Of a stretch of DNA of 64,000 nucleotides, positions 40,902-50,046 are shown piece by piece. The DNA is from Aquihabitans sp. G128 (GTDB taxonomy: Bacteria; Actinomycetota; Acidimicrobiia; Acidimicrobiales; Iamiaceae). Position numbers and translations under genes: made by a program. The notes below the pieces were generated by a model that saw nothing but the letters and a program-made list of their open reading frames with translations, was not told where the DNA came from and did no database searches. Numbering within the stretch: the stretch's first letter is position 1; each line of letters opens with the position of its first letter. The stretch covers positions 4,836,001-4,900,000 of the forward strand of contig NZ_CP077604.1 of assembly GCF_019048865.1 (NCBI RefSeq), in the 5' to 3' direction.

Positions 40902-42168
40902 CTGAGCTCGTTCACCGCCGATCCCGCCGCCGCCCTGGCCGGCCCCGAGTGGCTGCGGGCCCGTCGGGTCGCCGCCGCCGAGCGCTTCGCCGCCGCCGAG
41001 CTGCCCTCGGCCGAGCAAGAGGTGTGGCGCTACTCGCGCATCGGCGAGCTGGACCTGGGCGCCTGGACCCCCGCCGACGGCACCGCCGCCGGCGCGGCGC
41101 CCGTCCCGGACGAGCTCCTCGCCGGCGCCGCCGTGACCGTGACCATCGTCGACGGCGTCGCCTCGGTGAGCGAGGTCCCGGCCGACTGGACCGCCAAGGG
41201 CGTCGTCGTGGCCCCCGCCTCGTCGCTGGCCGAGGACGCCGCCGGGCTCGGCTCGGTCGCCGCCGACGGCCCGGACGTGTTCGCCACCCTCAACGACGCC
41301 TTCGCCGTCGACCCGATCGTCGTGTCGGTGCCGCGGGGTGTGCGGCTCGACGGGGCGATCCTGGTGAGCAACCACCTGGCCACCGCCGGTCTGGCCGTGT
41401 TCCCCCGCCTCGTGGTGCGGCTGGGCGAGGGCGCCGAGGCCACCGTCGTCGACCACGTCTCCTCCGGACCGGAGGCCGTCCTCTCCATCCCGCTCACCGA
41501 GCTGGAGGTCGCCCGGGGCGCGCCTCGGCTACCTGCACGTGCAGGAGCTGGGCGTCGCCGCCTGGCAGTTGGGCTCGCTCGTGGCCCGCATCGACCAGGA
41601 GGCCGACCTGAAGGCTGCGCTGGTGGGGCTGGGCGGCAGCTACGCCCGCATCCGCACCGACTGCCGCCTGGCCGGTCGGGGCGCCAACGGCGACCTGCTC
41701 GCCGCCTACTTCGGCGAGGGCGACCAGACGCTCGACTTCCGCACGTTCCAGCACCACGGCGCGCCCGACACCACCTCGAACCTCCTGTTCAAGGGGGCCG
41801 TCGGCGGCCACAGCCGGTCGGTGTACACCGGCCTCATCCGGGTCGACAAGGCCGCCCGGGGCACCAACGCCTTCCAGACCAACCGCAACATCAAGCTCTC
41901 CGACGGCGCGTGGGCCGAGTCGGTCCCGAACCTCGAGATCGAGACCAACGACGTCCACTGCAGCCACGCCTCCACCGTGGGCCCGGTCGACGCCGAGCAG
42001 CGCTTCTACCTCGAGAGCCGCGGCGTCGCCCCGCAGACCGCCGACCGCTTGATCGTGGCCGGCTTCTTCGACGAGGTGGTGCGGGCCCTGCCTGCCGCCG
42101 GCGCCGTCGCCGCGGTGCGGACCCGCATCGCCGACAAGCTCGACCGCACGGCGGGTGACCTCCGATGA
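40902..42168 (+). pseudogene. sufD: SufD scaffold subunit, frame broken at a GC repeat
   Basis: SufB-like subunit of the SufBCD complex. The N-terminal part (EWLRARRVAAAERF, EVWRYSRIGELDLG, then PRGVRLDGAILVSNH and VVRLGEGAEATVVDHVSSG) is in one frame up to about 41518; the remainder (LGYLHVQELGVAAWQLG, AYFGEGDQTLDFRTFQHH, FKGAVGGHSRSVYTGLIRVDKAA, DVHCSHASTVGPVD, YLESRGV) is in another. Adding one GC pair to the GCGCGC-like run at 41519-41523 restores ARGARLGYLHVQ, so a 2-bp deletion is the simplest cause. The start is also odd: AGAGG (40888-40892) precedes an in-frame CTG at 40902 and no ATG or GTG is available. The stop overlaps the Rieske gene's ATG. About 422 residues when repaired. Confidence 0.88.
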
Positions 42169-42503
42169 GCACCGTCACCGTGGCCCAGCTGGCCGACCTG
42201 CCCGACGGCGGTGCCACCCGGTTCGACGTCGAGGGCCGCCGCCTCTCGGTGGTGCGCATCGACGATGCCGTCTACGTCATCGGCGACACCTGCACCCACG
42301 CCGACATCTCCCTCAGCGAGGGTGAGGTCGATGTCGACACCTGCCACATCGAGTGCTGGAAGCACGGCAGCTCGTTCTCGCTGGTCACCGGCGAGCCCGA
42401 CTCCTTCCCCGCCACCCGCCCCGTGCCCGTGTACGAGGTCGCCGTCGTCGACGGCGCCGTCGTGGTCACCCTCCCCGAGCCTGAGGAGGCCGCAGCCCGA
42501 TGA
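42165..42503 (+). CDS. Rieske-type [2Fe-2S] ferredoxin in suf operon
   Basis: A 112-residue soluble Rieske protein. Cluster ligands are Cys-x-His in DTCTHADIS and Cys-x-x-His in ECWKHGSSF, with the small GxP/VxVYEVAV strand pattern of dioxygenase-type ferredoxins. Genes of this kind are commonly found between sufD and sufC or sufS in actinobacteria and may pass electrons to the scaffold or to sulphur acceptors. It overlaps sufD by ATGA and sufC by ATGA, so the three are translationally coupled. Confidence 0.93.
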   Translation: MSTVTVAQLADLPDGGATRFDVEGRRLSVVRIDDAVYVIGDTCTHADISLSEGEVDVDTCHIECWKHGSSFSLVTGEPDSFPATRPVPVYEVAVVDGAVVVTLPEPEEAAAR

Positions 42504-43291
42504 CCGAGCTCGTGATCGAAGGCCTCCGCGCCGGCGTCGACGGCAAGGAGATCCTGAACGGGATCGACCTCGTGGTCCGCAGCGGTGAGGTCCACGCCGT
42601 CATGGGGCCCAACGGCTCCGGCAAGTCGACCCTCTCCCACGTGGTGATGGGCCGCCCCGGCTACGAGATCACCGGCGGCTCGGTGACCCTCGACGGCGTC
42701 GACGTCCTGGCGCTCGACACCTGGGAGCGCGCCCAGGCCGGGCTGTTCCTCGCGCTGCAGTACCCCACCGAGGTGCCCGGCGTTTCCGTGGAGGCCATGC
42801 TCGCCGCGTCGTTCGCCGCCGGCGGCCGCGACGCCTCCGGGCTCGGCGCCCGCATCGGGGCCGAGGCCGAGCGCATCCACTTCGGCGAGCGCTTCCTCGG
42901 CCGGGACCTGAACGTCGACCTCTCCGGCGGCGAGAAGAAGCGCAACGAGACCCTGCAGCTCGGCGTCCTCGAGCCCAAGATCGCCATCCTCGACGAGCTC
43001 GACTCCGGCCTCGACGTCGATGCGCTCCGCGACTGCTCGCGCCGCGTCGAGGAGGCCACCAGCGAGTTCGGCCTCGGCGTGCTGGCCATCACCCACTACA
43101 CCCGCCTCCTCCGCGAGCTCAAGGTCGACCAGGTGCACATCCTGGTGAAGGGGCAGATCCGCCACACCGGCGGCCCGGAGCTGGCCGACGAGCTCGAGGT
43201 CGACGGCTACGCCGCCTACGTCGACGACGAGCCCGAAGCCGCACCGGACCCCTACGCCGACCCGTTCGGGCCGGGCCCGTTCGCCAGCTGA
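42500..43291 (+). CDS. sufC: SufC ATPase, copy 1
   Basis: ATPase subunit of SufBCD, 263 residues. Walker A GPNGSGKST, Q-loop FLALQYPTEVPGV, signature DLSGGEKKRNE and Walker B IAILDELDSGLDVDAL, then AITHYTRLL with the H-loop. The SufC-specific EKKRNE and DSGLD(V/I)DAL are present; the residue after the catalytic Glu is Leu where Thr is usual. It has a ~25-residue acidic/Pro C-terminal tail absent from the second copy at 59951. The start overlaps the Rieske gene. The natural partner is SufD here and SufB at 34568. Confidence 0.93.
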   Translation: MTELVIEGLRAGVDGKEILNGIDLVVRSGEVHAVMGPNGSGKSTLSHVVMGRPGYEITGGSVTLDGVDVLALDTWERAQAGLFLALQYPTEVPGVSVEAMLAASFAAGGRDASGLGARIGAEAERIHFGERFLGRDLNVDLSGGEKKRNETLQLGVLEPKIAILDELDSGLDVDALRDCSRRVEEATSEFGLGVLAITHYTRLLRELKVDQVHILVKGQIRHTGGPELADELEVDGYAAYVDDEPEAAPDPYADPFGPGPFAS

Positions 43292-43326
43292 TCCTGCGGA
43301 CCCCCGGCGCCCGGCGGGGTCACCGG

Positions 43327-43332
43327 TAGCCT
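43327..43332 (+). promoter_or_regulatory. -10 box, leaderless mRNA of the GT-C-like gene
   Basis: TAGCCT, 8 nt before the GTG at 43341; no ribosome site. Confidence 0.45.
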
Positions 43333-43340
43333 CTCGCCCC

Positions 43341-45317
43341 GTGCACCGGCTGCGAGACCTCGACGCTCGCGACCGGGTCCTGGCCGTGGTGCTGGCGCTC
43401 CTCCTGGCGTCGCCGTTCGTGGCCAGCGTGGCCAAGGCGGTGCACCAGGGCTACACGCCCACCAACGACGAGGCCCTGATCGCCCTGCGCGTCGACGACG
43501 TGCTCGCCGGCCACCTGCCGCGCATCGGCCAGCCCAGCACGGCCGATGCCTACGCCGACGTCGACCCGCCCCACCACCCCGGGCCGATCGAGTTCTACCT
43601 GCTCGCCGGGCCGGTGGGCCTGCTCGGCCCCGACGTCGGGATGCTGGTGGGCGCTGCGCTGTTCAACCTGGCTGCGGTGCTGGTGGCGGCGTGGGTGGCC
43701 TTCCGCCGGGCCGGGCCAGCCGTGGGCCTGGCCGCCGCGGTGGTGGTCTCGGCCGTCGCCTGGTCCGAGGGGCTCGCCGTCCTGAGCGACCCCATCAGCT
43801 CGAACATGGGCGGCATCCCGCTGCTCGCCCTGGTCGCCCTGGCCTGGGCGCTGCTCGACGGCGACCTGCGCCTGGTGCCGCTGGCCGCCTTCGCCTTCGC
43901 CTTCGTCGCGCAGCAGCACCTGGCGCTGGTGACCATCAGCGTGGGCACGGCGGCGTGGGCGGCGGTGGGCATCGTCCTGGCCCTGGTGGCGCGGGCTCGC
44001 GCCCGGCGGGCGGCCGACGAGCCCGCCGAGGCGCCCCGGGCCTGGCCGTGGCTGGCGGGCGGGCTGGTCGTGACCCTGGTGGCGTGGGGCCCGGTCATCG
44101 GCGACCAGTTCTGGGGCGACGGCAACCTCGGGCGCATGCTCGAGTTCGCCCGGTCCTCGGACCGGCCCACCCTCGGGCCTCGCGCCGGTGCGGTGCAGGC
44201 GCTCCGGGCGCTCGGGCTGCCGCCGATGATCGCCCGCACCGACCTCACGGGCCACGACCTCACGGCCCGCCTGTCGCCGGTCGCCGCCGTCGTGGCGCTG
44301 GCGGTCGCCGTCGCCCTCGCGGCGATCGTCGTGGTGCGCTGGCGCACCGCCCGGACCCACGCCACGCTCGCCGCCACGACGCTGGTGCTGGCGGTCGTCG
44401 GCGGGCTGAACGGTGCCAACGTCCCCGACTCGATCGAGTCGGGACGCCTGAACTTCTACCGCTGGACCTTCGTGGTCAGCATCGGCATGGTCCTCTCGCT
44501 CGCCTGGGCCGCCGCCGCGCTGCTGGCCGCGCGCCGGCCGGCGGTGGCCGAGTCGCGGCTCGGGACGCCGGTGCGCCTGGCCGCGGTGGGCGCGGTGCTG
44601 GCCTTCGCCGTCGGCGCCATCGCGGTCGGCGGCCCGCAGGACCGCCGGGACGAGGAGGTCTTCCGCACCTCCCGACGCCTGGGCGCCGCGGGCGTCCGCT
44701 CGGTCGAGGGTCGCAAGACGGTGCTGCTGCTGATGCACGGCCAGTCGGCCAACCTCAGCGTCGGCCCCGCCGTGGGGCTGGACCTGGTGGAGGCCGGCCA
44801 CGAGGTGCGCGTCACCAAGGGCCTGGGTGCCGGCTGGGGCGACCACCTGGTCCTCGATCGCGGCGAGCACGTCGACGCCGTCCTGCTGGTGGCCACGACC
44901 AAGGACGCCTTCGCGTCGCCGCTGCCCGGCCGCCTCCTCCGGCGCGAGGACCTCAAGGCGTCCCTCCGGCCGGTGATCGCCAAGCTGGCTGCGCAGCTCC
45001 GCGGCCAGCCGCTGGTGTACAGCGAGCGAGGGGAGGAGATCGCCCGCGAGCAGCTGGGCGGCACGGCGGACCAGCGCAGCCTGGTGCGCTACGCCGCCGA
45101 CGCGCTGGCCGAGAAGCCCGAAGGGGTCCTGCAGGTGACCGCGGTGGTGAAGCTGCTGCAGCACGGCTACCTGACCAGCCCCCAGCTCGACCCGGACGCG
45201 CTGGCCGTCCTGGCCGACAGCGGCAACACCTTGAACTGGGGCGACGACGTGCTCGAGGTCCGGCGGCTCACCGTCGCGGAGGCCGAGGCCGCCACCGGGC
45301 GGACGCTGCGCGGCTGA
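43341..45317 (+). CDS. polytopic membrane protein, GT-C glycosyltransferase-like
   Basis: A 658-residue protein with about ten hydrophobic helices in the first ~440 residues and a soluble C-terminal domain (~450-658). Just after the first helix is YTPTNDEALIALRVDDVL, whose Asp-Glu in the first extracytoplasmic loop is what GT-C (lipid-phosphosugar-dependent) glycosyltransferases carry, followed by HHPGPIEFYLLAGP. The C-terminal part (KTVLLLMHGQSANLSVGPAVGLDLVEAGHEV) has no clear match. Probably a membrane glycosyltransferase for a surface glycan, but no acceptor or donor can be named. GTG start from the leaderless box at 43327. Confidence 0.72.
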   Translation: MHRLRDLDARDRVLAVVLALLLASPFVASVAKAVHQGYTPTNDEALIALRVDDVLAGHLPRIGQPSTADAYADVDPPHHPGPIEFYLLAGPVGLLGPDVGMLVGAALFNLAAVLVAAWVAFRRAGPAVGLAAAVVVSAVAWSEGLAVLSDPISSNMGGIPLLALVALAWALLDGDLRLVPLAAFAFAFVAQQHLALVTISVGTAAWAAVGIVLALVARARARRAADEPAEAPRAWPWLAGGLVVTLVAWGPVIGDQFWGDGNLGRMLEFARSSDRPTLGPRAGAVQALRALGLPPMIARTDLTGHDLTARLSPVAAVVALAVAVALAAIVVVRWRTARTHATLAATTLVLAVVGGLNGANVPDSIESGRLNFYRWTFVVSIGMVLSLAWAAAALLAARRPAVAESRLGTPVRLAAVGAVLAFAVGAIAVGGPQDRRDEEVFRTSRRLGAAGVRSVEGRKTVLLLMHGQSANLSVGPAVGLDLVEAGHEVRVTKGLGAGWGDHLVLDRGEHVDAVLLVATTKDAFASPLPGRLLRREDLKASLRPVIAKLAAQLRGQPLVYSERGEEIAREQLGGTADQRSLVRYAADALAEKPEGVLQVTAVVKLLQHGYLTSPQLDPDALAVLADSGNTLNWGDDVLEVRRLTVAEAEAATGRTLRG

Positions 45318-45346
45318 TGGTCGGTCGGCGCGGGCAGGAAGGCGCC

Positions 45347-45628
45347 ATGGCAGCTGACGAAGACACCATCGAACCGCCCCACGGCTGGGAGCTCACCGGC
45401 GATCGCCTCCACCGCGAGCTGGAGTTCGCCGACTTCACCGAGGCGTTCGCCTTCATGACCCGGGTGGCCGCCGAGGCCGAGCGCATGGACCACCACCCGG
45501 ACTGGTCGAACTCCTACAACACGGTCACCATCGACCTGGTCAGCCACGACGCCGGAGGCCTCACGAGCCGAGACCAGGCGCTGGCGGAGGCCATCAACTC
45601 CCTCGTCGATGCCCCCGACGACGTGTAG
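45347..45628 (+). CDS. pterin-4a-carbinolamine dehydratase-like protein
   Basis: A 93-residue protein spanning the PCD fold: GWELTGDRLHRELEFADFTEAFAFMTRVA, then the signature MDHHPDWSNSYNTVTIDL and the closing SHDAGGLTSRDQALAEAINSL. It dehydrates 4a-hydroxytetrahydrobiopterin in phenylalanine hydroxylation or has a related pterin role; no hydroxylase is nearby, so the true substrate is open. AGGAAGG ribosome site. Only 9 bp separate it from the convergent oxidoreductase-like gene. Confidence 0.92.
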   Translation: MAADEDTIEPPHGWELTGDRLHRELEFADFTEAFAFMTRVAAEAERMDHHPDWSNSYNTVTIDLVSHDAGGLTSRDQALAEAINSLVDAPDDV

Positions 45629-45637
45629 GCCAAGCAA

Positions 45638-46510
45638 TCAGGGGCCGGCCAGGGCGGCGGCGAGGGCGTCGTCGATCGACGTGGTGGCCAGCTCGGGGCC
45701 GGGCACGCGGTGGTCGGGTCGCACGACGGTCTCCTCGCCCATCCCGGCGAAGAGCGCGCTGGTGGCCCACGGGTCGACGCCGGCCGCCACGGAGGTGGCC
45801 GGGCCGATCCACTCGGGATCGAGGGGGACGACCGGCAGCACCTTGAGCGTCCGGCCCTGGGCTCGGGCGGCCCGCTCCATCAGGTCGGCGTAGCGGATGA
45901 CCTCCGGGCCGCCGACGTCGTAGCTCCCCGGCTCAAGCTCCAAGGCGTGCACCAGGGCGGCGACGAGGTCGGCCTGGCCGATGGGTTGGGTGCGGGCCCG
46001 TGACGCCTGGGGTGCCAGGACCGGCAGCGGCGAGAAGCTGGCCAACCGGCCGAGCCGGGCCAGCAGCTGGAAGCTGATGCTCTCGGCGCCCAGCACCATC
46101 GCCGCCCGCAGCTCGATGGTCTCGCACCGGCGGCGGAGGATGAGGCCCACCTCGTGGCGCGAGCGCAGGTGCGGCGAGCCGAGGCCGGGCTCGCCCAAGC
46201 CCCCGAGGTAGACGACCGGGCGGTCGGCTCCCCACAGGTCGGCGAAGCGCTCGGCGCGGTCCCGGTCGACCTGGGCGAAGGAGCGCTGGTCGAGGGCGTG
46301 CACGAGGTAGAAGGCGGCATCGGCGGTGCGGGCCGCTTCGCCCGGGTCGGCGCGCCCGTGGGCGTCGAGGTCGAACTGCACCGCTCGACCCGGGCCCCGG
46401 TAGGCCTCGGGGTGGCGGGTGCCGGCCACCACCTCGTGGCCTGCAGCCGCCAGCGCCTCGGTGAGCGGACGGCCGATGGCGCCGGTGGCGCCCGTGACGA
46501 AGATCTCCAT
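45638..46510 (-). CDS. NAD(P)-binding Rossmann protein, atypical SDR (NmrA-like)
   Basis: A 290-residue atypical short-chain dehydrogenase. The N-terminus IFVTGATGAIGRPLTEALAAAGHEV has the GxxGxxG dinucleotide motif. VVYLGGLGEPG and RCETIELRAAMVLG follow the pattern of epimerase-like or NmrA-like proteins of the complex-I NDUFA9 group; the YxxxK catalytic pair is not evident, so it may bind NADP without classic dehydrogenase activity. Start overlaps nothing but is only 43 bp from the divergent CPBP gene. Confidence 0.83.
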   Translation of the reverse strand: MEIFVTGATGAIGRPLTEALAAAGHEVVAGTRHPEAYRGPGRAVQFDLDAHGRADPGEAARTADAAFYLVHALDQRSFAQVDRDRAERFADLWGADRPVVYLGGLGEPGLGSPHLRSRHEVGLILRRRCETIELRAAMVLGAESISFQLLARLGRLASFSPLPVLAPQASRARTQPIGQADLVAALVHALELEPGSYDVGGPEVIRYADLMERAARAQGRTLKVLPVVPLDPEWIGPATSVAAGVDPWATSALFAGMGEETVVRPDHRVPGPELATTSIDDALAAALAGP

Positions 46511-46553
46511 GGCGCCGGTCCTGCCCACGGGCGGGAGCGGGCAGTCTCTGGTG

Positions 46554-47258
46554 ATGCTCGGATCGCTGCTCCTCGTCGCGGGGCTGGTGCTCGCCCTGGC
46601 GGCCTGGGCCTTCCTCTTCCGCCGCCCGCCCGAGGGCATCTGGCCCCGCACCTGGTTCACCGCCGGCGTGCTGTCGGCCTTCGCGGTGGCCGCCATGGCG
46701 GCGACCGACCGCCTCACCACGGTGGTGGGGCCCATCTCCCCGGTGGCGCTGGCCGCCGGTCTCGGCATCGGGGCCGCCTGGCTGGTGGCGACCCACATCG
46801 GCCACAGCGTGCTGTGTCGGCTGTTCCCCGGCTTCCTCGACCAGATCACCGACCTCTACTCGCTCCGCGAGGGCGACCGGGTGTCCACCATGGTGGGCCC
46901 GGTGGTGGCCATGGCCGTGGCCGAGGAGCTGTTCTTCCGCGGGTTCGTGCAGGGGCGGCTCGGCCTGCTCGGCGCGGTGGTCGTCTACACGCTGGTCCAG
47001 GTGGTGGCGGGCAAGTGGGCCCTCACCCTGGCCGCCCTCCTCGGCGGGGCGGTGTGGGGCGGCCTGCTCTGGCTGACCGACGGGCTGCTCGCGCCGGTCG
47101 TCGCCCACGTGCTCTGGACCGGGGCGCTCACCTTCGTCTGGCCCCTGCGGGGCTGCGGCCGACGGGTGGGTGCGGCCGACGCCGCACCCCTGGCCGACGG
47201 GGCGTCGTGTGACCGATCACCAGCCCCCCTCGTGGTCGAGCCCGACCCCGCCGGGTAG
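46554..47258 (+). CDS. CPBP-family intramembrane glutamic endopeptidase
   Basis: A 234-residue membrane protein with seven or so hydrophobic helices. The Abi/CPBP motif EELFFRGF (~ residue 123) and a later His in PVVAHVLWTG form the glutamate-centred intramembrane protease site as in Rce1. Members process prenylated proteins or bacteriocin-linked substrates; the substrate here is unknown. ATG at 46554, or GTG three bases earlier. The SRPBCC gene follows 9 bp downstream. Confidence 0.85.
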   Translation: MLGSLLLVAGLVLALAAWAFLFRRPPEGIWPRTWFTAGVLSAFAVAAMAATDRLTTVVGPISPVALAAGLGIGAAWLVATHIGHSVLCRLFPGFLDQITDLYSLREGDRVSTMVGPVVAMAVAEELFFRGFVQGRLGLLGAVVVYTLVQVVAGKWALTLAALLGGAVWGGLLWLTDGLLAPVVAHVLWTGALTFVWPLRGCGRRVGAADAAPLADGASCDRSPAPLVVEPDPAG

Positions 47259-47267
47259 TCCGGGGCG

Positions 47268-47765
47268 ATGGCCAGCTTCAGCTCCCGCAACCGATCCACC
47301 GCAGTGGTGCCTGCCCCGCGAGATGCCATCTGGAAGGTCCTCTCCGACCCCGGTGCCCTGGCCGACCTGACCCCGCTGGTGAAGGCCATCTCGGCCGACG
47401 GTGACCTGTGGTGCTGGCAGCTGAACGGCATCTCGGCGCTGGGCGTGAGCGTCGCCCCGGCGTTCACCGAGCGCATGGCCTTCGTCGACGGAGAGCGCAT
47501 CGACTTCGAGCCCGACCCGCCCTTCGGCGAGCAGCGCGCCGGCGCCACCGGCACCTACCTCCTCAGCGACGGGCCCGACGGCGGCACCCAGCTGGCCATC
47601 GACATCACCATCACCGCCGAGCTCCCGCTGCCCCGGGCGGCCAAGCGGGCGGTCGAGAAGGTGATGGCCACCACCATGGAGAAGACCGGCAACCGGTTCG
47701 CCCGCAACCTCTACGAGCGGCTGGGCCTCGACCCCAAGTTCGTGGCCAGCCCCGAACCGGCCTGA
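47268..47765 (+). CDS. SRPBCC (START-like) ligand-binding protein
   Basis: A 165-residue helix-grip protein of the polyketide cyclase/dehydrase and lipid-transport superfamily. It starts NRSTAVVPAPRDAIWKVLSDPGALADLTPLV, typical of the family, followed by a seven-stranded sheet pattern and a long C-terminal helix (KRAVEKVMATTMEKTGNRFARNL). No catalytic residues can be assigned. Its closeness to the CPBP gene suggests co-transcription. Confidence 0.82.
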   Translation: MASFSSRNRSTAVVPAPRDAIWKVLSDPGALADLTPLVKAISADGDLWCWQLNGISALGVSVAPAFTERMAFVDGERIDFEPDPPFGEQRAGATGTYLLSDGPDGGTQLAIDITITAELPLPRAAKRAVEKVMATTMEKTGNRFARNLYERLGLDPKFVASPEPA

Positions 47766-47902
47766 CCGACGCCGGCGAGCGCCGGCACGGCGCAACGTGA
47801 CATCCGACACGGCACGGTATTTGCAGCTACGGTGCAAGGACTTCGCCCACGGTGTCAGGGGACCTGTGGGTTGGCCGATCGTCACGAGGGGCCCGCCAGC
47901 AC

Positions 47903-50046
47903 ATGACCCGCGTCAGCGAACGCCGCCAGGTCCTCCCACTGGGTGCGCTGGCCCCGTTCGCCCCCGCCCTGCTGATCGTGCTGCTGCAGCTCGTGGCGTA
48001 CCCGATGGGGCCCGGGCCGTGGTCGCTCGGCGTGATCTCGGGCCTGCTCTCGGCGCTGGTGGCGCTGGGCCTCGCCCTCGTCTACCGGGCCAACCGGATC
48101 TTGAACTTCGCCCAGAGCGACCTGGGAACGGTGCCCACCACCCTGGTGGTCGGCCTGGTCACCATCACCGGCGTGCCCTACCTGGTCGGCATCGCCGCCG
48201 GCCTCGCCTCGGCGATCGTGCTCGGCGTGGTGGTCGAGCTGGCGATCATCCGCCGCTTCGCCCGCTCGCCCCGCCTGCTGCTCACCGTGGCCACCCTCGG
48301 CATCTCGCAGCTGCTGGCGGTGTGCGCCACCTTGCTGCCGCGGTGGTGGGGCAAGGACATCTTCGCCGAGCAGCGCATCCCCGACCCGATCTCGGCCAGC
48401 TTCACCATCGGCACGCAGCGCTTCGGCGGGAGCGAGATCGTGGCCCTCGTGGTGGCGCCCCTGCTGCTGGTGGCCCTCGCCCTGTTCCTGCGGGGCACCG
48501 ACCTCGGCATCGCGGTGCGGGCCAGCGCCGAGCGCGCCGACCGGGCCGCCCTGCTCGGCATCCCCGTGCGCCGCATCCAGACGCTGGTCTGGGGCGTGGC
48601 GGCCACCCTCTCGTTCGTGGGCGTGTTCCTCCACGCCTCGATCTTCGGCGTCGGCAGCGGCGTCACCCTCACGCCGCAGACGCTGGTGTTCGCGCTGGGG
48701 GCCCTGGTGCTGGGCCGGCTCGACAACCTCCCGGCGGTCACCGCATCAGCGGTGGCGCTGCGCATCCTCGGCCAGGGCATCGACGTCAACAACCCGAACT
48801 CGCCCGGGCGCACCTACGTGGTGCTGGCCGCGGTGATCCTGGTGGGGCTGGTGGCCCGTCGAGCCGGCACCCGCCGGGTCGACACCGACGGCTCGTCGTC
48901 GTGGAGCGCGGCCGACGAGGTGCGGCCCGTGCCCCGTGAGCTGCGCGACCTGCCGGTGGTGCGCATCGCCCGGGTGGGCCTGCCCATCCTCGTGGTGGTG
49001 CTGGCGGCGCTGGCCCCGCTGGTGCTCGGTGCCGGCGACGAGCTCAAGGCCGCCACCGTGGTGGCCTTCGCCCTCATCACGCTCTCGGTGGTGGTGCTCA
49101 CCGGCTGGGCCGGCCAGGTGTCGCTCGGGCAGATGTCCTTCGTGGCCGTGGGCGGGGTCATGGGCGCCATCGCCACCCAGACCTGGCACCTCGACCTGTC
49201 CCTGGCGCTGATCCTCGCCGGCCTCGCCGGTGCCCTCGTGGCCGTGGTGGTCGGGCTCCCGGCCCTGCGCCTCCCGGGCCTGTACCTGGCCGTGACCACC
49301 CTGGCCTTCTCCCTGGCGTCGTCGAACTACCTGCTGAACCGCAAGGAGCAGACCTGGATCCCGCGCGACCGGCTGGCCCGCCCGGCGCTGTTCCGCACCT
49401 TCGACCTGTCCAGCCAGGCGGCCATGTACGAGGTCGTGCTGGTGGTGGTGGTGCTGGGCTTCCTGGCGGTCGCCGGCATCCGGCGCAGCCGCACCGGTCG
49501 GGTGCTGCTCGCCGTGCGGGACAACGAGCGGGGGGGGCCGCCGCCTATTCGGTGGCCACCGTGCGGGCCAAGCTCACCGGCTTCGCCCTGTCGGGCTTCC
49601 TCGCCGCGGTGGCCGGGTGCCTCCTGGTCCACGTCAACCAGGGCTACACCGAGCAGCCCTTCGTGGCCGCCGAGAGCCTGGGCGTGTTCACCGCCGCCGT
49701 GGTCGGCGGGCTCGGCTCGCTGGCCGGCGCCGCCCTCGGGGCCCTCTACCTCAACGGCGGCGTCTGGTTCCTGCCCGACCGGTGGCGCCTCCTGCCCTCG
49801 GCGGTGGGCGTGCTGTTCGTGCTGCTCGTGCTGCCCGGCGGGCTGGGCACGCTGCTCTACCGCGGCCGGGACGCGGTGCTGCGCTGGCTGGCCGAGCGCA
49901 AGGGGATCGTGGTGGCCAGCCTCCTGGCCGACCGAGCCGACGACGACGCCGTGCCCGCCGCCATCAAGGTCGACATGCCCGGTCGTCCGGGCGCCGACCC
50001 CGTCGAAGATCCGGCCGACGAGCCCGTGGGGAGCGGCACCCGATGA
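47903..50046 (+). pseudogene. LivH-LivM fused branched-chain amino-acid-type permease, frame broken at a G8 run
   Basis: About 714 residues when repaired. The N-terminal half is a LivH permease (NRILNFAQSDLGTV near residue 65), joined by a ~35-residue charged linker to a LivM permease (GWAGQVSLGQMSFVAVG, LRLPGLYLAVTTLAF). After LLAVRDNERG the frame is lost at the run 49530-49537 (8 G); 9 or 6 G restores RG(G)AAAYSVATVRAKLTGFALSG, the coupling helix that touches the ATPase, and the rest of LivM. As printed the protein is truncated before the coupling helix. Both permeases in one chain is uncommon. ATG at 47903. The stop overlaps the ATG of the ATPase fusion. Confidence 0.85.

Noticed and set aside
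46511..46553. Longer CPBP protein starting inside the divergent oxidoreductase gene
   Set aside because: The extension is soluble, low-complexity and overlaps the neighbour's start; the membrane protein begins naturally at 46554.
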